Counted from the stretch's first letter, positions 39,820-48,794 are shown. The stretch is DNA of 64,000 bases from Shewanella psychropiezotolerans (GCF_007197555.1 NZ_CP041614.1:2410001-2474000), one strand, 5' to 3'. Translations and numbers: made by a program. Notes: a model not told the origin generated them from the sequence alone.

Positions 39820-40682
39820 TGAAATACTCTGGTGGACTGCTGATGGCCATGGCCTTGTTGGTTTTGGGCAACCTGTTTGCCACGCTCTCCGATGTAGTCG
39901 TTAAGGCCCTAGGTGATGGAAATACTGTGTTTCAATATCTGTGGTTACGCCAGGTGGCAACGCTTGTGTTGGTGTTTCCATTATGGTGGGCACAGGGCCC
40001 GAGTCAGCGCCGTCCTGGCGCGATCAAAATTCACTTGCTCAGGGCTCACCTGAGCATTATCGGTGCGACTTGTACACTTTTCGCGTTATTACACTTGAGC
40101 CTCGCCACCGCCAATGTCATTTTCTATGCAGCGCCGTTATTAACTGTGTTAGCAGCCTTTATATGGCTTAAAGAGAAGGTTCAGCGCCAGCGTATTATCA
40201 ACGCTGTGATTGGTTTTATTGGCGTGATGATAGCCTTACGTCCGGATCAGCTGCATTGGGCTGCACTGGTGGCTTTTGTGGTAGCCATAACCATCACAGG
40301 CTTTAATTTATTAGTGGTGAAACTGCCTAAGACTATTTCGGTGGTGAGCGTCATGATGTGGACTAATCTGTGTGCACTACCGGTGACTAGCATATTGGTC
40401 TTGGCTACCTGGCAGCCTATGAGTGGCCAAGAATTTCAGGATCTGCTGATACTCGGGACCTGCGCCGCCATTACCGTGGGTATTTATCAGGGCTGCGTGG
40501 TGCTAGCGTTTCGACAAGCCGATGCCAGTGCCGCAGTCATTGCCGAATACAGCGGCCTGATATTCGCCGCACTCTTTGGTTATTACTTGTTTAACGAATC
40601 CTTAGATATCTATACTTCAATGGGCATCTTGTTGATCATATTGCCAATTGCACTTCAGGCTTGGCAGGGAAAACGGCAATAA
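39819..40682 (+). CDS. DMT superfamily transporter (EamA family)
   Basis: Protein of 287 residues with ten hydrophobic helices and the two EamA repeats typical of drug/metabolite exporters (residues 5-135 and 148-283). The stretch ATANVIFYAAPLLTVLAAFI is the end of repeat 1, and ADASAAVIAEYSGLIFAALFGYYLF (in part IAEYSGLIFAALFGYYLF) that of repeat 2. The substrate is unknown. It is translationally coupled to the ElaA-like gene. Confidence 0.88.
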   Translation: MKYSGGLLMAMALLVLGNLFATLSDVVVKALGDGNTVFQYLWLRQVATLVLVFPLWWAQGPSQRRPGAIKIHLLRAHLSIIGATCTLFALLHLSLATANVIFYAAPLLTVLAAFIWLKEKVQRQRIINAVIGFIGVMIALRPDQLHWAALVAFVVAITITGFNLLVVKLPKTISVVSVMMWTNLCALPVTSILVLATWQPMSGQEFQDLLILGTCAAITVGIYQGCVVLAFRQADASAAVIAEYSGLIFAALFGYYLFNESLDIYTSMGILLIILPIALQAWQGKRQ

Positions 40683-40702
40683 ATAAGGCTTAAGCTATAA
40701 AT

Positions 40703-40744
40703 CGAGCTCACATGCTAAGACGTATCGCTCAACATGTGAGCTCG
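40703..40744. terminator. Hairpin between convergent DMT and Lrp genes
   Basis: Arms CGAGCTCACATG and CATGTGAGCTCG, a perfect 12-bp stem with an 18-base loop, midway between two convergent stop codons. T-tracts are weak on both sides. Confidence 0.6.
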
Positions 40745-40745
40745 G

Positions 40746-41204
40746 TTAAAGTGAAGCTGGTATAGGACCGTTTATCTTAGCGTGTCTCATCACTACCTGC
40801 GTTTGAAACACTTTCACCGAATCATCTTTATGCAAGACTCTGGTGGTGAATTCATCGTATGCTTCCATGTCTTTTGCTACCACCCGCAAGATCAAGTCAA
40901 AGTCTCCCGTCACGTACCAGGAATCTAAGACTTCAGGTTCTTTGTTAATCCGAGTTAAAAACTGGTTTAGTATCGAACTGTGATCCCTTTCTAAGGTGAT
41001 CATCACCATCATGCTCAACGGCCAGCCCATACTCTTAGGTTTGACTACCGCAATCTCTCGCTCTATGACGCCACTTTTACGCAGCAGCCTTACCCGGCGA
41101 TAACAAGCGGGTTCTGACAGGCCAATCTTGTGGGCTAAATCGCCCATTGAGACTTTCGCGTCAATTTGTAGCTGTTCGAGGATTTTTAAATCAATGGCAT
41201 CCAT
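40746..41204 (-). CDS. Lrp/AsnC family transcriptional regulator
   Basis: Protein of 152 residues. The N-terminal helix-turn-helix is LKILEQLQIDAKVSMGDLAH, KIGLSEPACYRRVRLLRKSG. The RAM ligand domain follows (LDSWYVTGDFDLILRVVAKD, TRVLHKDDSVKVFQTQVVM). Such regulators sense amino acids. The gene is divergent from an amino-acid-exporter-like gene, and two similar palindromes lie between them, so it probably controls that exporter and itself. Confidence 0.92.
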   Translation of the reverse strand: MDAIDLKILEQLQIDAKVSMGDLAHKIGLSEPACYRRVRLLRKSGVIEREIAVVKPKSMGWPLSMMVMITLERDHSSILNQFLTRINKEPEVLDSWYVTGDFDLILRVVAKDMEAYDEFTTRVLHKDDSVKVFQTQVVMRHAKINGPIPASL

Positions 41205-41232
41205 AACTTCAAGATCTCTTTTGCATGAATCG

Positions 41233-41247
41233 TGATAAAAATTATCA
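41233..41247. promoter_or_regulatory. Candidate Lrp-type operator 1
   Basis: TGATAAAAATTATCA, two 6-bp arms (TGATAA/TTATCA) around AAA, 29 bases upstream of the lrp start. It is nearly the same as the second site 53 bp away. Confidence 0.65.
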
Positions 41248-41285
41248 TTTTCGGTTTAAGTTTAGCAGTTATTACGCTTGCATTT

Positions 41286-41300
41286 TGATAAAATTTATCA
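41286..41300. promoter_or_regulatory. Candidate Lrp-type operator 2
   Basis: TGATAAAATTTATCA, two 7-bp arms around a central A. The centres of the two sites are 53 bp apart, close to five helical turns, which suits co-operative binding by an Lrp octamer. It lies 29 bases before the exporter ATG. Confidence 0.65.
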
Positions 41301-41328
41301 CTCTTATTGGGTGACGAAAGTAAAAATC

Positions 41329-42236
41329 ATGAAAGGTCTACTAATCAACAATGAAACAGCGCTGTCAGTTATGGCTGTTGCTCTAGCGATGATGTCGCTA
41401 ACGGCTGGGGCGGCCTTAGCCAAATCGATGTTTTCCTATATTGACCCAGCCAGTGTGACCGCGATACGATTCATCATGTCAGCCGTGTTTCTCACCTGTG
41501 TACTGCGGGCTTGGGAGGTGCAATTAACCCGGGACAATATCGGCACTGTCGTGGTGTATGGCAGCATGATTGCAGGAATGAATCTGTTTTTCTATCTGGC
41601 AATCGAGACTATACCCATTGGCATGGCGCTCGCCATTGAGTTGGTGGGGCCGCTCTGTGTCTCTATCGTCTATTCACGCAAGCGCTCTGATGTTATTTGG
41701 GTGGCCTTAGTGGCTGTTGGGATAGCGATTTTACTGCCAACTTCAACCAGTGTGATGAATCTAGACGCGACAGGTGTGCTCTACGCATTGGTCGCTGGCG
41801 CCTTTTGGGGGCTTATGTCATTGCGGGGAAAAAAGCCGGCAGGCAACACGGACAGAAGGCGCCGGCTTTAGGGTTAATTGTTGCGTCTATACTCGTCTTT
41901 CCCATCGGAATTGAAAAATTATCATTCAGTATCATTGATTGGAATGTGATCATGTTAATCGCTTTGATCGCGCTCTTGTCGAGTGTGATCCCGCTTATCC
42001 TAGAGATGAAAGCGTTACGGCATTTGCCGACAAAAACCTATGGCGTCTTAACCAGCGGCGAGCCTGTTGTGGGGGCAGCGGTTGGTTTCTTCATGTTAGG
42101 TGAGCAGCTTACCACTCTTCAACTTCTCGGCCTCGCCACCATAGTAATAGCGTCCATAGGCACTGTAACGTCGCCAATACCCAATATTAAACGGGTAAAT
42201 AATAAAAAGGCTATGGGCGTAACCATGACTAAATAA
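41329..42236 (+). pseudogene. rhtA: RhtA-like threonine/homoserine exporter (EamA), interrupted by a one-base frameshift
   Basis: The ATG at 41329 (MKGLLINNETAL) is preferred over a TTG at 41278. The first frame runs to FWGLMSLRGKKPAG and stops at 41869-41871. Adding one G to GGGGG at 41807-41811 gives AFWGAYVIAGKKAGRQHG and continues through the second EamA repeat (PLILEMKALRHLPTKTYGVL, GEPVVGAAVGFFMLGE) to 42236. The repaired length of 302 residues is close to E. coli RhtA (295). It would export small neutral amino acids. It is divergent from an Lrp-type regulator gene with shared operators. Confidence 0.83.
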
Positions 42237-42389
42237 ACAGAACCTCCTTATAATATTGATTAATAATAGGTAGCCTGATTTTTCTGCCCACATACTCAGC
42301 AATGTGACGGCCATAGTCAAAGAGCTCAAGATCAATCCATTAAAATGGTTGGAACGTATCACTTTCATCAACAGAAATGCCTCTTGCTG

Positions 42390-43217
42390 CTATGGATGTA
42401 ACCTTTGACGTTTAGCCGTTATGCTTGCCATGGTTTCCCGCATAGCAAACATAAGCACTGCAGCAATACTTAGGGTGAGCAAGCCCCACCTAACATATTG
42501 TACGATGGAAATATCTGAAAAGTCGTAGCCCGTATGCAATTCACTCGACACTAGAGCCGAGAAAAAGAGTAAATAAGCCAATAGGCGCTTTCTGAACGTG
42601 AGTCGGATTAAAGGACATATGTGACTCGCGGCATAGGCACAGCTAAGACCCACAATCGCCCCCATGACTACATCAGCAGGCCAATGTGCTCCCACCAAGA
42701 TCCGTGATATTCCTACTAATGTCGCCATGAAGATCATGCTCATCCTGAGAAATGCCTGCTGGTTTGAAAGGTAAATGAGCCCAGCGAATAGGAATGCGGT
42801 GGCGCTATGTCCGGAAGGAAAGCTGTGCTTGTGTCTGGCCTCTCCGATCACGTTTAAATGTTCCAATATCACAGCTGGCCTTGGCGCATCGAAGTACTGC
42901 TTAAGCAAGGGGACAAAAATCAGGCTTAACAAGGCTGCAAGGAGCACTCTACAGATCAACTCAGGACGTTTGACTAGATAGCATAAGATCAAAGCCCCCA
43001 GGGTGATGCCATTACCAAAATCGGAGACCAACGCCGAGATCCAATTCGGCATATAGTTACTCATTTCATTAATGCCATGAAATATTAGATAATTGCTAGC
43101 TTGGTTTAAGGTGAACAAATGCAGAAGAAATAATATGCATAAAATGATGGGGAAACCGCTCATCAGACTGTTCGTTTTGTCTATGGAACGTTTATTTATT
43201 TGTTTAAATGCAGGCAA
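42390..43217 (-). CDS. PAP2 family phosphatase
   Basis: Membrane protein of 275 residues with about six helices. The three PAP2 motifs are present: KQYFDAPRP (motif 1), FPSGHSATAF (motif 2, with the catalytic His) and SRILVGAHWPADVVMG (motif 3, with the nucleophilic His). The family removes phosphate from lipid phosphates such as undecaprenyl pyrophosphate or phosphatidic acid. Which one is not clear. Confidence 0.9.
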   Translation of the reverse strand: MPAFKQINKRSIDKTNSLMSGFPIILCILFLLHLFTLNQASNYLIFHGINEMSNYMPNWISALVSDFGNGITLGALILCYLVKRPELICRVLLAALLSLIFVPLLKQYFDAPRPAVILEHLNVIGEARHKHSFPSGHSATAFLFAGLIYLSNQQAFLRMSMIFMATLVGISRILVGAHWPADVVMGAIVGLSCAYAASHICPLIRLTFRKRLLAYLLFFSALVSSELHTGYDFSDISIVQYVRWGLLTLSIAAVLMFAMRETMASITAKRQRLHP

Positions 43218-43809
43218 GTTATATCTCCATAGTGGCTAGTGGGTACAAATTAACTCTTGAGGTGTAAAATAGGTCCGGGTGGTTGTAGATGTTACCGTTA
43301 CGGACGTAGGTATTGCTTTGTGCAATGGCTTGGAAGGACATCAAGGTTATTGAGATAATTGAGCTTATTCTTTTCATTTTTGATCTTTATTGCACCTGTA
43401 CATGACTATGGGGTCACTATATTCCACCTGCAGACAGGACACTGTATCCAAATGTAACCAGAGAATGTTTGGGAATGCTGGTGATCCATATCTGTTAGCT
43501 TGCAATGAATAACAGTACATCTAGCCACTGAGTTATACTGCTTCTACTTGATGATTTATCTCTTAAATTAAATGAAACTCATCGCCACAGAGATACCTAA
43601 TTGAGTCATTTAATGAGGTTAGCCATAGTGCGCTTTAGTAACCGCTAACAGCAGTCACGTTGAACTTCGCCTTCAAGACATCACCTACTAGTTGCACCTT
43701 CTCTGCTATCAGTAATCGAGCCCATCGCAGTTCCTACTAAATCGCCTTCTTTTAATGAATTAGCTATAGCGCTATAATTGTCGCGAATTGTAAAAGAAGT
43801 TAGGTTCGA
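43218..43809. other. Intergenic region between PAP2 and ykgJ-like genes
   Basis: About 590 bases with no reading frame that looks real on either strand. No hairpin, repeat or RNA gene is obvious. Confidence 0.4.
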
Positions 43810-44163
43810 ATGAATAATAACAGAGAGATAATCGCGATTCTTCGCGAGCGTATTCCGTCGTTTGAATGTGTGAAGGGGTGTCACGATTGTTGTGGACCGG
43901 TAACGACTTCTTCGGAAGAAATGTCGCGCCTGCCAGTGAAAACTGATGCTGAACATGAAGCCGCATTAGATGAGTGGAACTGTGTACATCTGGGACCTAA
44001 TGGTTGCGAGGTATATGAGGAACGCCCCTTGATCTGCCGTGTGTTTGGCACAACACCGAATATGCCCTGCCCAAATGGTTGTCGACCAAAAGAGATGATT
44101 GACTCGAAAACTGAGGGTCAGATCCATCACTACATCGCGAACACACGACAAGTCTTGGTGTAA
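43810..44163 (+). CDS. YkgJ family cysteine cluster protein
   Basis: Protein of 117 residues with cysteines in the family pattern: C20, GCHDCCGP (C24, C27, C28), then WNCVHLGPNGCEVYEERPLI, CRVF and PCPNGC. These residues are thought to bind zinc or iron. The function is unknown. The gene stands alone. Confidence 0.87.
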   Translation: MNNNREIIAILRERIPSFECVKGCHDCCGPVTTSSEEMSRLPVKTDAEHEAALDEWNCVHLGPNGCEVYEERPLICRVFGTTPNMPCPNGCRPKEMIDSKTEGQIHHYIANTRQVLV

Positions 44164-44199
44164 GTGATCAATCACAGCTCAGTTATGGACTCATTCATT

Positions 44200-44690
44200 G
44201 AGTCCAACTAGCATCAAGCCCCAAAAAACCAATGAAACTAAACCCCAAATAAAAACGTTAACCTGAGACGTTACTCAGGTGCTATCTCTGGATATTTATA
44301 GGCTTCATGATTGCTATCTTACTCATCATAGCGCCACTAACACTTAAGGGATGGCTGGATAAGTTATTCAGGTGCTATTTCTGGGTGTTTATAAGCTTCA
44401 CGATATTTATCTACCCATGGCTGTCGCGCCACAAATAGCCACTGGCATCACGATAAAGTTAACTGTCGGGATCATCGAAAATAGGGTAACGGCGGCGCCG
44501 AAATTGAAACTTGTTCCCTTGGTTTGATTGAGGGCGAATTTCATGTCGGGGAAGGGCACCTTATGGTTATCGAAGGGATAATCACAGTATTGTATCGCCA
44601 TCATTCAGGCACTAAACAGGAACCAGATGATGGGGGTAAAGGTTTGACCGACGAAGGAGACCCAGAACAAGATCAGGCAGATGAATAACG
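44200..44690 (-). pseudogene. Decayed partial duplicate of cysZ 3' end
   Basis: The sequence 44366-44686 is closely similar to the 3' part of intact cysZ (51000-51312), including [21 protein letters not shown] 2-base deletion turns [12 protein letters not shown] into MGR-stop. A 92-bp direct duplication (GGTGCTAT at 44279 and 44371) repeats the last codons. The homology also covers part of the region after the cysZ stop (TTGAGTCCAA). The copy lacks the first two thirds of the gene and cannot work. Confidence 0.85.
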
Positions 44691-44746
44691 AGACATCCAT
44701 TTTTATTCTAAGGGAGATAGCCAAGGGATCCTCATCTGACAATCTT

Positions 44747-44774
44747 GGTTATTGGTTATTGGTTATTGGTTATT
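44747..44774. repeat. Four copies of GGTTATT
   Basis: A perfect 7-bp tandem repeat, four units, in the spacer beside the cysZ remnant. No role is evident. Confidence 0.8.
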
Positions 44775-44940
44775 GATAGTCAATCACACAAATTTTGATA
44801 AGTTGGTCATTCCGTAAAGTGAGGGACGAACTTATACGGAATCTAAGGCGCTTAAGTCTAGCTGGATCCCGGATATCTAGTTCCTCGATTCCGGGATGAC
44901 GAAAGCAGTCAGTTTTTAGATACGACTCGGCATCATACTC

Positions 44941-45560
44941 TTAGCAACTCGAGTCGATTAATTCGACTCTAACCTTATCTCCCTGCGCATTTATACCCGA
45001 GTATTGCAAAAAGCATTGTGACTCGACAGATAAACCTTTGGGCACAAAATTGACAAAATTATCATTGCCGTGGATATAAATACCCCACTGGCGAGTAACG
45101 ACAGAGGACTCACCCTTGAGATGCTCGGCATCTAATGCTAAAACCTGAGTAATACTTTCATATACGGCGGCACTATTATCAGCACTACCATAGTTACTTG
45201 TGTTGGCTTTTCGTGTCACCTGCAAAGAGGAGGGGATATGACCATAGGTCAATACGGCGCTGCCGATGCCACCTCCCAGCTGAACGTCGGCCACAGCTTG
45301 CCGCTCTTTTCCCTGTAGTACAGCTTTAGAGTAGACCAGCTGGTTTCCGCTTGAAATAGCCCCCTTACGCCATTTAATACTGAACGATGAGCCTCACTTT
45401 TTAAGTTGATAAATTTGGGCGTCGCAATGACTGACAAAATGCCCAAAATCACTATCACTATCACGAGTTCGACTAAGGTAAAACCTGAATCTGTTGTTAA
45501 TCTGACTGCTGGACGCAAGATTATTGCCTCTTTTGGTACTACTGCTACTGCGTTGGTCAT
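44941..45560 (-). pseudogene. Type IV prepilin-like protein (MSHA-pilin type), interrupted by a one-base frameshift
   Basis: A prepilin cleavage and methylation site with the hydrophobic helix is clear: SGFTLVELVIVIVILGILSV at about residues 25-44, followed by ATPKFINLKSEAH. The frame as written ends as VASAAPY. Adding one G to the coding-strand run (CCCCC at 45360-45364 on the plus strand) gives NGVRGAISSGNQLVYSKAVL and continues through VADVQLGGGIGSAVLTYGH to the stop at 44941 (206 residues). The resulting protein resembles the MshA-like pilins of Shewanella and Vibrio, which build surface pili. No assembly genes are nearby. Confidence 0.82.
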
Positions 45561-45601
45561 TGTGATAAACCCGTTGTGGCCGAAACCATATGAAACAAGT
45601 T

Positions 45602-45895
45602 TTATTTGTCTTGATGATCTCTATGGTAGAGGGCCCACTCTTCAATGACTTCACCCGAGGGAAGCGTGCAAATACCTTGTTGTCCATCGGGACCGGTGAC
45701 TATCTCCAGCTCTCCACCCTGTGTGATACAGTAGTCGGAAGCTGGGTTACTCATGTTTGCCATAACGGCCTCTTCATGAAGGCAACATGCCGCGAGGGCT
45801 AAGATAATAGTAAGCAGGCCAACACTGAGAAAGACGCCGTTAACCACCTTCTCAAATGAGACTTTGCTAAACAAACCAGGGTGCATATTTTTCAT
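45602..45895 (-). CDS. DUF333 domain protein, probable lipoprotein
   Basis: Protein of 97 residues. The C-terminal half (NPASDYCITQGGELEIVTGP, GICTLPSGEVIEEWALYHRD) matches DUF333, a small domain found in bacterial periplasmic or surface proteins. The N-terminal part has one hydrophobic segment ending in ALAAC, which could be a lipobox. The function is unknown. It lies between the pilin-like gene and an outer-membrane protein gene. Confidence 0.82.
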   Translation of the reverse strand: MKNMHPGLFSKVSFEKVVNGVFLSVGLLTIILALAACCLHEEAVMANMSNPASDYCITQGGELEIVTGPDGQQGICTLPSGEVIEEWALYHRDHQDK

Positions 45896-46020
45896 GAAAT
45901 AACTCCAGGTAATCTTCGATATCAGACCGATAAGCTCTCACTTATCGGCCTGTAGATATAACAAAGCGCCCGAGTGGACGCTTAGAGATAACGCTTATCG
46001 TTTATTATTTAAGTAATGAC

Positions 46021-46716
46021 TTAGAAACGGTAACCGACAGTAAACATCACAGTGCTGAAGTCTTTGTTATCAATTTCGTTTTTAACACGACCTAAAGAGC
46101 CGCTTGTAGACTTGCCATCCATATAGGCACGAGCAGAGTAATCCATGTCTCTATCACCACTTTGAATGGTGTAGTGCAAGTTGAAGTTCAGGCCGTTATC
46201 CATGTAGTAACCTACACCAATCATTGGGCTAACGACTGTACTGCTGCTAGCATTCAAATGGAGTCCAGTGTCATGACTAATGCCTCCTGGAGCCATTTCA
46301 GTGAAATCAGCACCAGCACCCATCTTATATTTTGAGAACTCGGCACCCGCCTTAACCGCTAGGTGACCCGCACCCACGGCAAACTGATAGCCCACATATA
46401 GAGTGTGAGCTTTATAGCTTTCATTTGTATAAGCATCAGCTTGAATAACTCCATTAATATCAAAAGGAATTACATGTATATCATCACTAGCAGCCGACCA
46501 GTTTGACTCATTTTTATCGCCTGTATAGGTATAACCAAAGATGAAATTCTGGTAGCCGGCTTCCAGGCCCAAAGCTAAGTTAGTACCGAATGCTTTATTG
46601 TTGGATGCACCAAGCATAGGGTTGAGTGTAAATTCACTCGCACTCGCACTCGCACTTGCCGAAGCGGATAGGGCAAGCATTGAAGTTACGGCGCACGCTA
46701 ATAATACTTTTTTCAT
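46021..46716 (-). CDS. Outer-membrane beta-barrel protein
   Basis: Protein of 231 residues with a signal peptide (MKKVLLACAVTSMLALSASA) followed by an unusual Ser-Ala repeat and then an alternating beta-strand sequence ending in VGYRF, the C-terminal Phe required for outer-membrane insertion. It is predicted to be an 8-10 strand barrel of the OmpW/OmpA-like type. No specific family was recognised. Confidence 0.78.
   Translation of the reverse strand: MKKVLLACAVTSMLALSASASASASASEFTLNPMLGASNNKAFGTNLALGLEAGYQNFIFGYTYTGDKNESNWSAASDDIHVIPFDINGVIQADAYTNESYKAHTLYVGYQFAVGAGHLAVKAGAEFSKYKMGAGADFTEMAPGGISHDTGLHLNASSSTVVSPMIGVGYYMDNGLNFNLHYTIQSGDRDMDYSARAYMDGKSTSGSLGRVKNEIDNKDFSTVMFTVGYRF
46635..46660 (-). 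repeat. 6-bp repeat coding for Ser-Ala in a signal peptide
   Basis: CACTCG recurs about four times at 46635-46660, coding (SA)n at the signal-peptide cleavage region of the barrel protein. Each unit is two codons, so changes in copy number would not break the frame. Confidence 0.75.
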
Positions 46717-47225
46717 CTAAATTCTCTCTGATTCTCTGAATGAGTTGGCTGTTGCCCGGTTGTTCACCTTTGTGAGCCTGGCTACTTTCTGACATAGCGT
46801 GTCACTGGCGACTACTTAGGCTTGCTAATGGTTACTATGGTTTGGTTTTAACAAAGATGGGGTCTCTCTTTATTAAGATGGGTTCATGATATTGGGAGAG
46901 GGTTTACCAGACATCATTAAGAACATTGATAAACCTTAGAGATACAAAGAGGAAAAATCGCCGCCTCATCGTTATTATACGGTGATCATTTTTAACGGGT
47001 GGTTTCAGTAGAAATAAATATGTCAGAATTGAGTTATTCTCGAGGCTCTTTTTTTATATGACTTAGGTTACTCAGCCGGCAAAATCTTAGTGATAGGTAT
47101 AAAAAAGTGACTCAACAACTAACACTGTAAGTAATGAATAGTGGAAAGGTTATCAATAAGATAAACACACATCGAATCGGTAAATTACTTTTAATAATGA
47201 TGGGTGAAAAAATGAAAATCAAAAC
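46717..47225. other. Intergenic region before the esterase remnant
   Basis: About 500 bases with no gene seen. The barrel gene promoter should be near 46730-46800. The right part shows no sequence for the missing N-terminus of the esterase, so that part has been lost. Confidence 0.4.
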
Positions 47226-47735
47226 ATGGGTCTTCGTGTGATATCTGTAGATTATACTCTGGCACCTCATGCCAAATATGACACCATAACAGATCAGGTT
47301 ATCTCTGTTATCCAAGGGTTAACCAAGCAAGGTTACAAGATGTCTGATATCGCCATCTATGGGGACTCCGCGGGTGGGGGCTTAGCCGCAGGTTTAGGCA
47401 TGGACCTCCCCGCAGCAGTTGTGCTTTGGTCTCCCTGGTCAGACATTACAGATACCGGCGACAGCTACCACACGCTAAAAGATGCCGATCCTCTTTATCT
47501 GTACGACTTACTGCTAAGACCATCGGCAGAAGCCTACGCTGCAAAGAAAGATCAAAAGCATCCTTATGTATCTCCGGTATATGGTGACTACAGCAAACCT
47601 TTTCCACCGACCTTAATTCAAGCTGGTACCAAGGAACTCTTTTTAAGTGACGCACCAATATTTCATTACGCTTATAAACAGGCACTAAACGAGATGTTTC
47701 AGCAACAGAGATATAGAGATATAGAGATGCAGTAG
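47226..47735 (+). pseudogene. Alpha/beta hydrolase (hormone-sensitive-lipase type), remnant
   Basis: 169 residues with the nucleophile motif AIYGDSAGGGLAAG, preceded by VISVDYTLAPHAKYD and followed by AAVVLWSPWSDITDTGDSY. Normal members have about 300 residues. The oxyanion motif HGGG is missing upstream, about 10 residues are lost after GDSAGGGLAAG, and the end (FLSDAPIFHYAYKQA) lacks the catalytic Asp and His. It cannot be active, so I treat it as a pseudogene. Confidence 0.8.
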
Positions 47736-47974
47736 CGAGTTATCAACCAGGTTCTTCATTATGTCCTGGTAAGGAAGTTCATTCAAAAAAAAACCTAATA
47801 GTTAGATTAAAAACTAGACTGGATTTTATCCTTTCAATGGACCATATCACAGTTAAATTGACCTAAATCAGCATTTGAATACTTTGCCTTTATGTAAATA
47901 ATTATGTTTTATATCAAGTTAATAGCTGCAAGCCTGACGTCGGGTGACCGTGATTATAAAAAGGGGGCTTGTCT

Positions 47975-48061
47975 TTATGTCAACTGACCATTGGGAGAGT
48001 TGCTCAGTATTACTCTATAACAAACATTGCTATCTTTTGACCGCTACTTAGCGGTTTTTTT
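47975..48061 (+). ncRNA. Candidate small RNA 1
   Basis: A short unit that begins with GTCAACTGAC (47979-47988), then five bases, then GGAGAGTTGCTC (47994-48005), and ends in an intrinsic terminator ACCGCTACTTAGCGGT plus seven T (48040-48061). A possible -10 box TATAAA lies at 47955-47960. No open frame is present. The same motif pair recurs 124 bp downstream with another terminator. Expression is not shown. Confidence 0.45.
48040..48061 (+). terminator. Intrinsic terminator of candidate RNA 1
   Basis: ACCGCTA / TAGCGGT stem followed by TTTTTTT, with no protein gene ending just before it. Confidence 0.85.
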
Positions 48062-48097
48062 GCCTTAATTTCTTACCGTCTAACTATCTAGATTTCA

Positions 48098-48230
48098 TTT
48101 TCGTCAACTGACTTTTAGGAGAGTTGCTCGTCACCAGTCAATCATTCATTCTAGTACGGAAAGTTAGATTCCTATTTAGTTTTTCAGTGACTCCAACCCG
48201 CTAATTCCCCCATCAATTAGCGGGTTTTCT
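48098..48230 (+). ncRNA. Candidate small RNA 2
   Basis: GTCAACTGAC (48103-48112), five bases, GGAGAGTTGCTC (48118-48129): the same two boxes with the same spacing as candidate 1, though the spacer bases differ. The unit ends with a terminator whose arms AACCCGCTAATT / AATTAGCGGGTT (48195-48226) are perfect over 12 bp. It has no coding frame. The two units look like tandem paralogous RNAs. Confidence 0.45.
48195..48230 (+). terminator. Intrinsic terminator of candidate RNA 2
   Basis: 12-bp perfect stem, 8-base loop, followed by TTCTTTCTTT. Confidence 0.8.
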
Positions 48231-48794
48231 TTCTTTAAATATTCATCAATATCGATTCTTCATTAAGGGTCTAAACCTATGACTTGAAGGAATCGAAGTG
48301 GGAAGTAACTTTTAGTGATTCCCACCGCTGTTTAGTTTTATAGGTGCATTGCTTACAGGCGAGGTGGTAAGGTCATGTTCGGGATTCTAATGAGCGTGTA
48401 TTTAAAAGCCTATATAATGTATTTACCGTACTTTCATTATTAGAACTATGTAGTGCTCAAGTAATGAGTCGTTTTAATCTATGGTGCGGAAAGACCTTCT
48501 TATCAGCCATCTTTATTTTACGGTAAATAGACCTGCTTTTAGCTAATTTATCAGCTGTTAACTCACACGTTTATGCCCTAAATTATTTAGTGCAAATACT
48601 CATTAATACATTATTAATACGTTCACATATACCAATTGTTAATAATTGTCACCACTAATTGATAATGCATTTGTATACAACAAGTATAATATTCCGATCG
48701 TGAATATTAGAGTGTGATTAGTGTCACTTTTAAATTTAAATAAAACTGATAAAACTGATAAAACCATACTTTAAGTAAGATAAAGGAAATGAGA

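Larger units (their letters stand above)
47736..48788. other. Gene-poor spacer with two candidate small RNA units
   Basis: About 1050 bases without a credible protein gene. The left half holds the two candidate RNA units and their terminators, described separately. The right half (48240-48780) is AT-rich and shows only the promoter region of the next gene. Confidence 0.5.

Noticed and set aside
44407..44604. 65-residue CysZ-like small protein as a functional gene
   Set aside because: It is an internal piece of a duplicated cysZ 3' end with a 2-base deletion and no upstream half.
44747..44774. Four 7-bp repeats as a possible CRISPR or origin iteron array
   Set aside because: The units are contiguous, without spacers, and too short and few. 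No replication or Cas gene is near.
44800..44930. CCGGGATGACGAAAG-type sequence near the cysZ remnant as a mobile element
   Set aside because: It looks like intergenic sequence often seen in Shewanella, but I found no inverted repeats or second copy in the window.
47979..48129. Two-box motif as a tRNA or a known riboswitch
   Set aside because: No cloverleaf or CCA-type arms, and the conserved cores of glycine, TPP or c-di-GMP riboswitches are absent. Kept only as candidate small RNAs.
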